Shown: positions 17,548 to 25,744 of the stretch, piece by piece
Layout: every line of letters starts with the position of its first letter
Numbering within the stretch: the first letter of the stretch is position 1
Origin: Phycisphaerae bacterium
GTDB lineage: Bacteria; Planctomycetota; Phycisphaerae; UBA1845
DNA length: 56,846 bases
Direction: 5' to 3'
Assembly (NCBI GenBank): GCA_029260115.1
Contig: JAJDDW010000017.1
Span: 1-56,846 of the forward strand
Program-made: the position numbers and the translations under genes
Notes under the pieces: model-generated
Database searches by the model: none
What the model was told of the DNA's origin: nothing
Seen by the model: only the letters and a program-made list of their open reading frames with translations

Positions 17548-19335
17548 TCATCCCGTTGCCCATCCTGGCACTGGCGCGTCATAGACAACTTGCTCACTAG
17601 TCACAGGATGCTTAAACGCAATGGACTTCGCATGAAGGCACAGCGGTGGATCGTCAACGGATAATGTTTGCTTATGACCGATTTCACCGTCAGCTAGATA
17701 CAACGGATCGCCTACAACTGGCTGGCCTAACTCCCACAGGTGAACGCGAATCTGATTCGTTCGTCCAGTAAGCGGACGCGCCTCGATAAGCGCAGTGCCA
17801 TCAGCAAATTTTTCTAATACACGAAACTCCGTGCGTGCAGCTAAGCCATTTGGATCAGGCAATCGCGCACCAGCCCGACTCGGCTCGCTACTAATCGGGG
17901 TCGTCGAGGTAAAAGCCTCAGCTTCAGGCTGACCAGCGACGCGAACTACATATGTCTTAGCCACTTCGCCACGTTCAAACTGCTGATGAATATTCCTCGT
18001 GCCTGCGCCAGTCTTGCAAAACACCACGACCCCAGACGTATTCGCATCTAGACGATGCACGATACGCAGATGAGCACATTGATACACCTCACTTAAAATC
18101 CAGCTAAGCGAATGTCGATTGAATCGACCACACGGATGCATGGGCAACGGTGCAGGCTTATGAACAACCACCACGGCTTCATCTTCATGCAGAACTCGAA
18201 TATCGCTGCTTACCGCAGGCTCTACCGTTTCCGGAATAATATGATCCAGCCGCTGACCAGCGCGAACAACGTCGTCCGGTGAGACGCGCTGCTCGTCGCA
18301 TAACAATTGGCCACGATCAAATACCTCTAGCCACTGCGCTCGAGATAGTCGCGTATAAAGCGAACATAAAAAATCGATAGCCTTATGCTCATCATACTGC
18401 CCTGTAACAAATATAGGCCGAACATTCTCATAAGGCTCAATTCCAGGAAGCGGCGTTGTCACCTCACGAATTGCTATATGTCGCTTCGAAATCGTATCTA
18501 ACCAACGCTGCTCCGGTGTTTTGAAACACTGTGGACAAGACACCCCAGCCACGTATTCCGGCAACTGGCAATCTTCTGGCTTGAGTATCGCTTGGCAGAC
18601 ATAACACTGAGCCGTATCGGTTTCGTGAAGATCGCTATCTATCGCCACCCGCTTATCAAAAACAAAGCACTCACCGTCGTAATGATCTCCTCCACAATCT
18701 TCGAAATATTTAAGAATCCCGCCGTCCAATTGATAAACGTGATTAAATCCCTGGCTCTCCATCTGAGGTCCGGCCTTCTCGCAGCGGACCCCACCGGTGC
18801 AAAACGTAACAATCACCTGATCTTTCATTTCTTCCGGTAGTTCGCTAACGGCAACGGGAAAATCACGAAAATCATCTACACCAATGGCGATCGCATTTTC
18901 AAACGTGCCGACCTCAAACTCCATATCGTTACGCACATCGAGCATCGTCACCGGTCGCCCCTCGTCGAGCCACTGCTTCAATTCGACGGCTGATACCCGA
19001 GGCGAAGTTTTCTGTATGGGATCAATCCCTTCAACCCCGAAGGCGATAATCTCCTTCTTGATTTTCACCAGCATACGGCTAAACGGTTGATAATGGCTAT
19101 AACTCTCTTTTACTTCCAGGTCAGCCAGCGCTGATTCACAGCGAAGCACCGCCAGGAATTCATCGATTTCGCTTCGACCACCTGCCAAGAAAAGGTTTAT
19201 CCCTTCCGGCGTGAGCAGGATGGTCCCCTTGAGTGCCAGCCGTTGACACAAGGCCAACAGCGTGTCACGACGACTAGGCAAATTGTCCAAAGGAATGAAT
19301 TTATAAACCGCGATATTTACAATTGTATCCTTCAT
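17548..19335 (-). CDS. trhO: TrhO (YceA) rhodanese-type tRNA U34 hydroxylase fused to RluA-family pseudouridine synthase
   Basis: 595 aa bifunctional protein. Residues 1-270 match the TrhO/YceA family: an N-terminal acylphosphatase-like domain (RLALKGTILLTPEGINLFLAG), a rhodanese domain with VTFCTGGVRCEKAG carrying the active cysteine, and a zinc-type CYVC...CPQCF module. TrhO makes 5-hydroxyuridine at tRNA position 34. From about residue 345 an S4-like spacer leads into an RluA pseudouridine synthase, with HRLDANTSGVVVFCKT holding the catalytic aspartate and RPLTGRTNQIRVHLWELGQPVVGDPLY. ATG 19335 has AGGA upstream and matches the family start; an ATG at 19356 would add 7 residues. The RNA target of the second domain cannot be read from the sequence. 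Confidence 0.9.
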   Translation of the reverse strand: MKDTIVNIAVYKFIPLDNLPSRRDTLLALCQRLALKGTILLTPEGINLFLAGGRSEIDEFLAVLRCESALADLEVKESYSHYQPFSRMLVKIKKEIIAFGVEGIDPIQKTSPRVSAVELKQWLDEGRPVTMLDVRNDMEFEVGTFENAIAIGVDDFRDFPVAVSELPEEMKDQVIVTFCTGGVRCEKAGPQMESQGFNHVYQLDGGILKYFEDCGGDHYDGECFVFDKRVAIDSDLHETDTAQCYVCQAILKPEDCQLPEYVAGVSCPQCFKTPEQRWLDTISKRHIAIREVTTPLPGIEPYENVRPIFVTGQYDEHKAIDFLCSLYTRLSRAQWLEVFDRGQLLCDEQRVSPDDVVRAGQRLDHIIPETVEPAVSSDIRVLHEDEAVVVVHKPAPLPMHPCGRFNRHSLSWILSEVYQCAHLRIVHRLDANTSGVVVFCKTGAGTRNIHQQFERGEVAKTYVVRVAGQPEAEAFTSTTPISSEPSRAGARLPDPNGLAARTEFRVLEKFADGTALIEARPLTGRTNQIRVHLWELGQPVVGDPLYLADGEIGHKQTLSVDDPPLCLHAKSIAFKHPVTSEQVVYDAPVPGWATG

Positions 19336-19410
19336 AACTGAATCCTGCCCCGTCATCTCCCTCTACCACTCGCCATCACACGCAGATATTCATCATACCC
19401 GCACGAACAC

Positions 19411-19497
19411 CGTCATTCCCGCGCAGGCGGGAATCCAACTTCAGCCCATGCGCGTGACCAGCAAGAAACTGGATACCAGCCTTCGCGGCCATGATGC
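19411..19497. repeat. Dispersed palindromic element, ATTCCCGC-gcag-GCGGGAAT type
   Basis: An 8-bp perfect stem (ATTCCCGC at 19415, GCGGGAAT at 19427, loop gcag) sits inside CGTCATTCCCGCGCAGGCGG. The right end, ACTGGATACCAGCCTTCGCGG with CATGATG, looks like a degenerate inverted copy of the left end. This matches the widespread small REP/MITE-like repeat whose halves read CGTCATTCCCGC and GCGGGAATCCAG. It lies between the trhO-rluA start and the sigma-factor stop. A half copy occurs at 30532. Confidence 0.7.
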
Positions 19498-19620
19498 AAG
19501 AACCAACCAATTCCGCAAACGCCCCACTACTCGAACCACACACCGCCATCATATACGATTACCCCATAAGATAGAAGCATGAACTGCGTATATCAACGTG
19601 ATTCGCATCTAGTCAACTAA

Positions 19621-19665
19621 CTGGTGGCCCATGTCCTTCTTTTTGGACATGGGAGAGTCGATGAT
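19621..19665 (+). repeat. Hairpin repeat family A, copy 1
   Basis: A perfect 9-bp stem CCCATGTCC (19628-19636) / GGACATGGG (19645-19653) encloses the loop TTCTTTTT. It is preceded by CTGGTGG and followed by AGAGTCGATGATTG. The same loop, flanks and TCGATG tail recur at 54184-54240, and a shortened version occurs on the other strand at 50126-50175. It lies 35 bp beyond the stop codon of the ECF sigma gene and could also stop transcription. The rest of the 19357-19699 gap holds only this and the REP element. Confidence 0.75.
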
Positions 19666-19699
19666 TGACGCTTGGGAGATATTACCATCCCGTCTCCCC

Positions 19700-20269
19700 C
19701 TACCCCAAATCCTGCGAAATGGATCGCAGTTTTTGCAATCCTTCAAACAAACGCGATTTCACTACGGACTCAGCGAGTTCGAGGACTTCGGCAATCTCTG
19801 CCCGCGTAAGTTCTTCTACATAGCGCAAGCGCAGCACCTCTCGTTGCCCATCTGGCAGTTGCGTGACTAGCTCAGTCAACTTAGTACGCATCTCGTCTTT
19901 AACAAGCCTTGTTAGGTGTCCCGTGACGGACTCGAAGATCATCGAATCTGAAGGCAACGCCACCCCGTCATGACGGCGGGCACGATCGCGAATTATATTA
20001 AGGCAATGGTTACGTGAAACCTTATACACCCAAGGCCGAAAACGGTCTGGGATATTTTTAGCGGTCAGCACCTTATATAAAATGTCCTGCAGCGCATCCT
20101 CGGCTTCGTCCATACTGCCAAGATATCCCCAGCAAAACCTAAGCAACGGATCACGGTATATTTGATTGAACAACACCGCCGCATCGCCATGGCCATGACG
20201 CAGCGAAGCCACGAGCTTCGTCGTAATCGCTGACGCATCGGTGGTGCCAGTAGATTGTTCTTCGCTCAC
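19700..20269 (-). CDS. ECF-type RNA polymerase sigma factor
   Basis: 189 aa. Region 2 is visible as VLFNQIYRDPLLRFCWGYLG followed by SMDEAEDALQDILYKVL, with RFRPWVYKVSRNHCLNIIRD as the 2.4/linker segment. Region 4 is TQLPDGQREVLRLRYVEELTRAEIAEVLE with the helix-turn-helix AESVVKSRLFEGLQKLR. It directs polymerase to an unknown promoter set. GTG at 20269 is the likely start; the ribosome site is weak. The kinase gene lies 67 bp upstream on the same strand, an arrangement frequent in planctomycetes where ECF factors and Ser/Thr kinases are linked. No separate anti-sigma gene is present. Confidence 0.92.
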   Translation of the reverse strand: MSEEQSTGTTDASAITTKLVASLRHGHGDAAVLFNQIYRDPLLRFCWGYLGSMDEAEDALQDILYKVLTAKNIPDRFRPWVYKVSRNHCLNIIRDRARRHDGVALPSDSMIFESVTGHLTRLVKDEMRTKLTELVTQLPDGQREVLRLRYVEELTRAEIAEVLELAESVVKSRLFEGLQKLRSISQDLG

Positions 20270-20336
20270 AACAGTTACTTTCGTTTTACCAATAAATTAA
20301 TCAACATCGACATGGCAGCGCATGACTGACCATATT

Positions 20337-21986
20337 TTATTTCATCTTTGGCGCTTTTTCCATAGCCATAAAGCTAAGCACGTCTTCGATATTTTTCCGT
20401 CGCGCTACGTCGTCTAAAAGCTCAGGACCATATACATAGGCCAAATCTTGCAATGCTGCCTTTTTGTCAGGCAATAGGTCGGGATCAACATCGAATACGC
20501 TCAATGCATCATAAAGCAAATCCAGCACTTGCTCTATTTTCAGATCGATTGATATTCGCGCCTCATCTTTCAATTTCGCGTAGGGCGTGTCGAATAAGGT
20601 TTCATTTCTCAGCCTAACTAACAACATTTGCGCCAATTCGTGCCTAACCAGAGCGAGATCCTTTTCTTTGCCGATCTGCCTGTAAATGCTAGCTGCTTCG
20701 AGGTACTCTCGTTCCGCCACATCATACTGACCGGACGCCCGCCACTGACCAGCAAGCCGCCTGGTTTTGTGTGCAATTCTCAATTCCAGCAGATCCGTCG
20801 TGTTTATTATGTTTACCCAATCTTTTCTTTGCACCATCTCCAACCATGAACGAGCACCAACCACCACCAATATCACAGCAGCCGCCACGACGGCCACGAG
20901 GCGATGCCGTCTAAATAATTTACCCATCGAATAGGCGATACTCGGCGGCCGTGCGAGTATTGGTTGATCGGCCAGAGACCTCTCTATATCCTCTGCCATC
21001 GCCAAGGCACTTTGATAACGCCGCCCACGCTCCTTCTCGAGCGCTTTGAAGGTGATCGTATCCAGGTCGCCTCGCAGCGTTTTATCATAAAAACTAGGTC
21101 GCTTTGGTCTATCTTCACAGATAATACGGATTGCTTCGGGAATAGCTGATCGACTCACGGTGTATGGCAACCGATCGACTAGCAATTCATATAGCACCAC
21201 ACCAAGGGAATAAACGTCGGTACGTACATCGATTTCATCTGGGTTCCCGCGGGCTTCTTCTGGACTCATGTACGGCAACGTGCCCATAAACTTTCCAATT
21301 TCAGTCCCCGTGGTGGCCAACGCAGCTTCGGGGTCTGTAATCCTCGCCAATCCGAAGTCCAATATTTTTGGGTTTCCTTCTACGTCCACTAAGATGTTAG
21401 ATGGCTTTAAGTCACGGTGAATGACACCGCGCTGATGCGCATAATTGATCGCTTCGCATATCCGGCAAAATAGTTTTAGCCGATTTACCCGAGGCACGTT
21501 CGCTTGCCGGACATATTCATTTAGCCTCATCCCCAGGACGAGTTCCATCGCAAAGAAATGCTGACCATCCTCCGTACGACCCGCCTCGTAAATAGCGCCA
21601 ATAGAGGCATGTCTAAGTCTAGCTAGTGTCTGCACTTCACGTTGGAAAAGCTTAACTCGATTCGCGTCTATATACTGCCCACCCCGTACAACTTTCACGG
21701 CCACCAATCGTTTGGGAGTCTGCTGTTCACCTTCGTAGACAATCCCCATACCACCCACACCAAGCCTCCGAATGATCCGATAATGGCCAATCATTTCCGG
21801 CAAAGGTGGCTGAGGCGGCTCTGATACTTTGGTAATAGCTGCAATGCCAGTCTCCAATTGCGTAGCCCTGGCCTGGCATTGAGGGCATGTCTGGATATGT
21901 TCGGCCAGGTCCGGGGCGTTCCGGTCCATGCCGCTCCAGAACTCCTCATCTGTCAGTTCGCACGTCATATCCGGTCGCATCGACAT
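20337..21986 (-). CDS. Ser/Thr protein kinase with N-terminal zinc-finger-like motif and one membrane span
   Basis: 549 aa Hanks-type kinase. It begins with an anti-sigma-like H-x3-C-x2-C motif (H30, C34, C37: AEHIQTCPQCQ). The kinase domain runs from about residue 67 to 335, with GVGGMGIVYEGEQ (P-loop), VAVKVV (catalytic Lys), HRDLKPSNILV and LDFGLARI. A single membrane helix (VVAVVAAAVILVVVGARSW) follows at about 360-380, and then a helical outer domain of about 165 residues without a recognised fold. ATG 21986 has GGTGG upstream. It is upstream of the ECF sigma gene in the same direction and probably signals to it. The intergenic part 21987-22302 shows no clear feature. Confidence 0.9.
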   Translation of the reverse strand: MSMRPDMTCELTDEEFWSGMDRNAPDLAEHIQTCPQCQARATQLETGIAAITKVSEPPQPPLPEMIGHYRIIRRLGVGGMGIVYEGEQQTPKRLVAVKVVRGGQYIDANRVKLFQREVQTLARLRHASIGAIYEAGRTEDGQHFFAMELVLGMRLNEYVRQANVPRVNRLKLFCRICEAINYAHQRGVIHRDLKPSNILVDVEGNPKILDFGLARITDPEAALATTGTEIGKFMGTLPYMSPEEARGNPDEIDVRTDVYSLGVVLYELLVDRLPYTVSRSAIPEAIRIICEDRPKRPSFYDKTLRGDLDTITFKALEKERGRRYQSALAMAEDIERSLADQPILARPPSIAYSMGKLFRRHRLVAVVAAAVILVVVGARSWLEMVQRKDWVNIINTTDLLELRIAHKTRRLAGQWRASGQYDVAEREYLEAASIYRQIGKEKDLALVRHELAQMLLVRLRNETLFDTPYAKLKDEARISIDLKIEQVLDLLYDALSVFDVDPDLLPDKKAALQDLAYVYGPELLDDVARRKNIEDVLSFMAMEKAPKMK

Positions 21987-22302
21987 TGTTACCCACCAGG
22001 AATCATAAAAAACGGCCTTTAGTCCGCATCGCCGGCTTTTTCACAGCTTCTATACATCATAACCTCGCAATATGGGGTATAGTCGGGTCGAAACCAAAAA
22101 TTTTTTCATATTTTTCCCGTCGCCATGGCCATTCTGGTGTTCTATAAGTGTGTAGGGTCGTTATCGAGGCTAAGAGCCCCAATTTCTATCCTATGTTGAG
22201 TTTTGTTCAACGAGGCAGTCCGTTTTTATGCGGGCCAATTACTGTTGGTCGCACAAAATATAAAGCCGGAATGTACCCCCTAGGCCTTTTAGGAGAACTG
22301 TG

Positions 22303-23475
22303 ATGAGTTTGTTAAGTGGAAAAATGATTCGTAATAGCAAACGGCAAGCGTTTACGCTTATCGAGTTGCTCGTAGTGATCGCGATTATTGCCTTGTTAAT
22401 CTCGATTTTGCTTCCATCCTTGGAAGCGGCACGTAGACAAGCGAAGCAAGTGGCCTGCCTGGCGCACATAAAGAACCTCGCGACTAGCGCTCGTGTGTAC
22501 GAAGCAGATGACACACAAGGCTTCGGTATTCCCGTTCACGCTAAGCAGTTCGACTCTGAAGGAGTGATATATTCCCCCGTAAAGCTGACTGACAACCAGC
22601 AGGCTGGTGTAGGAATCTTCGACTGGGGCGGTAAATCCGGCATTGGCGAGCAGCAATTTATCCCTGGAAATATTTCTACAGAATTTGCCGCGCTCACGAG
22701 TAGGTACGGAACGAAAGCAGGTTTTGGCCCTGTCACACGCCCACTTAATGATATTTTGTACCCAGGCGGCTTCGCTGATAATGGTCCTTTTGCTAGCATC
22801 CGCGGAACGGGCAACCGCGATGGCCAACTAGCAGACACCAAACTCGATCTTGGTATCTATAAATGCCCTGCTGACGATGGACCACCACGTGGTATTCAAA
22901 CACATTGCGCGAATTGGGTATTAAATTCAGAACGGTCGGCCTACGACCACTTCGGCACCAGCTATTCGGCGAACACATTTATGACTTCATTCGTCGGCGG
23001 TGGCCCGGTTTATTCAAACGGCCCGTATTTAAGACCAGCGTCCCGAATTCCTAACCCTGGCCGTACGATCTATTTCGAGGAAACCATTGGCCGAAATGCG
23101 GTACTGGCTAGAAACGAACCAAAAGAATGTTTTGATGTTGGGGGTATTGGACTCGACCCAGGCCCAACAAAAGTTATTCGCGGATGGCACGGTAAAGATT
23201 GGTGGTACAATAAGTCATTTGTTGATGGCCATGCGGAGTACCAGTCCTACCTTATTCCTGGAACAAAGAATAAAGACGGTTTCTCAGAACACTACAAAAT
23301 CGAGCAGGTGTTTGAAGACCCTGATGAGCAGGATAGTACGAAATGTATCATCATTCGTGGCCCTGGCTGGCAAAAAGATACGCTTCCCACACCCGGTGTA
23401 GAAACGGGATTGAACTGGGGTGGTAGCGGTCGGATTTCAAGTATTTGCGTGGATAAGTCGATTGCGGGTAACTAG
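22303..23475 (+). CDS. Type II secretion-type pseudopilin, planctomycete long form
   Basis: 390 aa. A basic leader (IRNSKRQA) is followed by the prepilin helix FTLIELLVVIAIIALLISIL, with cleavage expected before Phe; the preceding residue is Ala rather than the usual Gly. A large secreted head domain follows, with the family's CLAHIKNLATSARVYEADDTQ segment and a C-terminal FVDGHAEYQSYL block (W/F-VDGH motif). It belongs to the multi-copy planctomycete prepilin-like proteins. ATG 22303 has AGGAGA 6 nt upstream. The gene is monocistronic and ends at the terminator at 23508. Whether it forms a pilus or a secretion pseudopilus is unknown. Confidence 0.9.
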   Translation: MSLLSGKMIRNSKRQAFTLIELLVVIAIIALLISILLPSLEAARRQAKQVACLAHIKNLATSARVYEADDTQGFGIPVHAKQFDSEGVIYSPVKLTDNQQAGVGIFDWGGKSGIGEQQFIPGNISTEFAALTSRYGTKAGFGPVTRPLNDILYPGGFADNGPFASIRGTGNRDGQLADTKLDLGIYKCPADDGPPRGIQTHCANWVLNSERSAYDHFGTSYSANTFMTSFVGGGPVYSNGPYLRPASRIPNPGRTIYFEETIGRNAVLARNEPKECFDVGGIGLDPGPTKVIRGWHGKDWWYNKSFVDGHAEYQSYLIPGTKNKDGFSEHYKIEQVFEDPDEQDSTKCIIIRGPGWQKDTLPTPGVETGLNWGGSGRISSICVDKSIAGN

Positions 23476-23507
23476 CTTCCAACGTTATCCTTTAATTTTC
23501 CCTTGTA

Positions 23508-23538
23508 CCGCTAGCCCATCGGGGCTGGCGGTTTTTTT
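23508..23538 (+). terminator. Rho-independent terminator after the pseudopilin gene
   Basis: A 10-bp stem CCGCTAGCCC / GGGCTGGCGG (one G-T pair) with loop ATCG is followed by seven T residues. It starts 33 bp after the pseudopilin stop codon. Confidence 0.9.
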
Positions 23539-23641
23539 ATGCCTTCCCAGCATTACTTCCCAGTAGCCATGATTCCATCCCAGAAGTTCATCTAATACAG
23601 ACATACAATTTAATGTCGTTAATATGCTTTTCGCGGCTGGA

Positions 23642-25714
23642 TTAATTGGGATTCGTATCGAATCCGGATGGCGGTTCTCGAGCTGTAATTTGATGGAGCA
23701 TCTCTCTGACATCCGATCGATCAGGCAGTCGGGTAGCCGCACGCTTTAGGTATGACTTTGCACGAGTGACATCGCCAGTCCGGGCAAGCCATAGTCCATA
23801 CTCCGCGACAGCGAGATCGTTCAGTGGATCAAGCTCAACGGCTTTCTCAAGATAGGAGCTACCTGCCAGTGATTGCCCCGAGCTAGCCAGCGCGATCCAC
23901 ATACCAAAGTGACCTGGGGAATTGTCGGGAGCCAAATCCAAAAGGGATCGAAATGCTGTCTCCGCTTTAGACCATTGCCCGATCCGCAAATACAGTCCAC
24001 CTAATGTAAGCCATGCCTCCTGAACTCCACCATGCGCTGCGATCAACTGATGCGCGGTTTCTATAGCTTCATCGATACGACCCAATGCAACCAGCGAGGT
24101 GGTCATGGCTGAAAGAGGTAAATACCGATCCGGCGCATGCTTGTAGGCTCTGTCAAAATAGACCAGCGCTTTTTCATGTTGACCAAGCCCAGCAAACAAT
24201 TGGCCCTGATTGTACGTGTACACATCTCGATATAAATCGGCTCGATCAAAACCGCTATATGAGTTCCACGCCGTGACAACTGGACCTACGCTTACACAAA
24301 ACAGAATGCTCATTGCGTAAGCATATCGCCATTTCTCACGTACCACTCGGCTAGCCACGTTTGCCATCGCTGCGCCCGCCCATAGACACAGCACTGGCAC
24401 TATAGGAAATCGATACCGGGGCGAGTACCAGAAAATCACTACCACGATCAATGGTAGTAAGCATGTTGAAAATTCCAGAAGGGACAATCGCCGCTGCTTC
24501 GCACAGTATATCAGCCCGAACATTGCAGGCCCCATAAGCCAAGCGACCGGCAGCGGTGCTAGCGGCAGCCAATGCAACCATCCGTCTTGCTGCTCCAAAG
24601 TGGGAAAATAAATGTCACCGTAATGACGACCGGTAGAAAACCAATACGCTTTGCGCACCATTAGACGAATCGCGCCTATCGGGTCCGCGAACATGTATCG
24701 CCAAGCTTGATCTCGAAAATACCCGTCAATCTCTCGAAACGAACCTACTCTGCCAGTCTCCTGATAGAATACGCGCTGCGTATCCTCGTGCATGCGCTCC
24801 TTGGTCTGGCTAATACCAGTAATCGGTGTGTATCGCCCATCACTACCCAGCGCATTCCCCTGTCTCATTGTTATCCCTGCATGGGCTGTGAGTGGAATGA
24901 ATTCCCCGCAAGCCAGCCAATTGTGCAACGTGGCGAAGCTTATCACCAGGAGCGCAACACCAGTAGCAACTACGGCATGTTTAATGCGCTTACCAGACAG
25001 GCCAAACGGCTCACCTTTTACTGGCTTGATAACTTGCTCCCCCGAAGTATCGGGCAAGCATTTTCCTCGCCATACCTGATAGAACAGAACGGGTACCAGT
25101 AGTATCGCTGGCGGATACAACAATGTTAGCGCTCCCATGAGTAAGCCTGTAATCGCCGCGCGTCTGAAGCATTCTCGCTGCGCATAAGCATTCGTCATCG
25201 ATAGTACGCTAGCGAGAAAAAGCAGTTGCCACGATCCTGGCAATATGCGATTGACCAACACGGCAGGCTCTTGCATCAAGAAAAAGAGTGACATGACAAC
25301 GAGGCCAACATGTCCACCGAATCGAGCGTGGGCGAATCGACCTAATAAAAATCCAGTAAAAAGGTGTACTACGTTTTGCAACAGAAACACAGCCGTCAAC
25401 CCACCGCCCAGCAAGCGGACCATCGCTAACAGATAAGGATAGAGCGGTGTAATTTGAAAGGGTGTATCAGAGACGAATCGACCTGACGCAATGCGGCTGG
25501 CCGCTTGCCAATACACGCCAGGATCACCCTGTACGAATCCTGCGAGCGGGTTCGATTTACAGAAATCAAAGAGCATCAAGATGCGTAGCGCAGCTGAGAG
25601 AGAGAGAACAATCCAGACGGCTCGCCCGCCAAAAGAGGCCGTTAAACGGGTGGGCGTTTGAGGTAACTGACGTCGCTCAGGTGATTCGCTTGACGCTTTT
25701 AATTGTGATGACAT
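23642..25714 (-). CDS. Polytopic membrane protein (GT39/PMT-like) with C-terminal TPR repeats
   Basis: 690 aa. About ten membrane helices occupy residues 30-480. After the first helix comes the acidic luminal loop FVQGDPGVYWQAASRIASGR, in the position of the catalytic Asp of dolichyl-phosphate-mannose-type glycosyltransferases. It continues with PFQITPLYPYLLAMV and ends the membrane part with WYSPRYRFPIVPVL. Residues about 500-680 are four to five TPR units (GQLFAGLGQHEKALVYFDRAY, AWLTLGGLYLRIGQWSKAET). It is probably a lipid-sugar-dependent transferase of the envelope; acceptor and sugar are unknown. ATG 25714. It is followed in the same direction by nothing close; the second GT39-like gene lies 30 bp upstream, so the two likely form an operon. 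Confidence 0.82.
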   Translation of the reverse strand: MSSQLKASSESPERRQLPQTPTRLTASFGGRAVWIVLSLSAALRILMLFDFCKSNPLAGFVQGDPGVYWQAASRIASGRFVSDTPFQITPLYPYLLAMVRLLGGGLTAVFLLQNVVHLFTGFLLGRFAHARFGGHVGLVVMSLFFLMQEPAVLVNRILPGSWQLLFLASVLSMTNAYAQRECFRRAAITGLLMGALTLLYPPAILLVPVLFYQVWRGKCLPDTSGEQVIKPVKGEPFGLSGKRIKHAVVATGVALLVISFATLHNWLACGEFIPLTAHAGITMRQGNALGSDGRYTPITGISQTKERMHEDTQRVFYQETGRVGSFREIDGYFRDQAWRYMFADPIGAIRLMVRKAYWFSTGRHYGDIYFPTLEQQDGWLHWLPLAPLPVAWLMGPAMFGLIYCAKQRRLSLLEFSTCLLPLIVVVIFWYSPRYRFPIVPVLCLWAGAAMANVASRVVREKWRYAYAMSILFCVSVGPVVTAWNSYSGFDRADLYRDVYTYNQGQLFAGLGQHEKALVYFDRAYKHAPDRYLPLSAMTTSLVALGRIDEAIETAHQLIAAHGGVQEAWLTLGGLYLRIGQWSKAETAFRSLLDLAPDNSPGHFGMWIALASSGQSLAGSSYLEKAVELDPLNDLAVAEYGLWLARTGDVTRAKSYLKRAATRLPDRSDVREMLHQITAREPPSGFDTNPN

Positions 25715-25744
25715 CCTACAACATCCTAAACACTGTGATAAACG

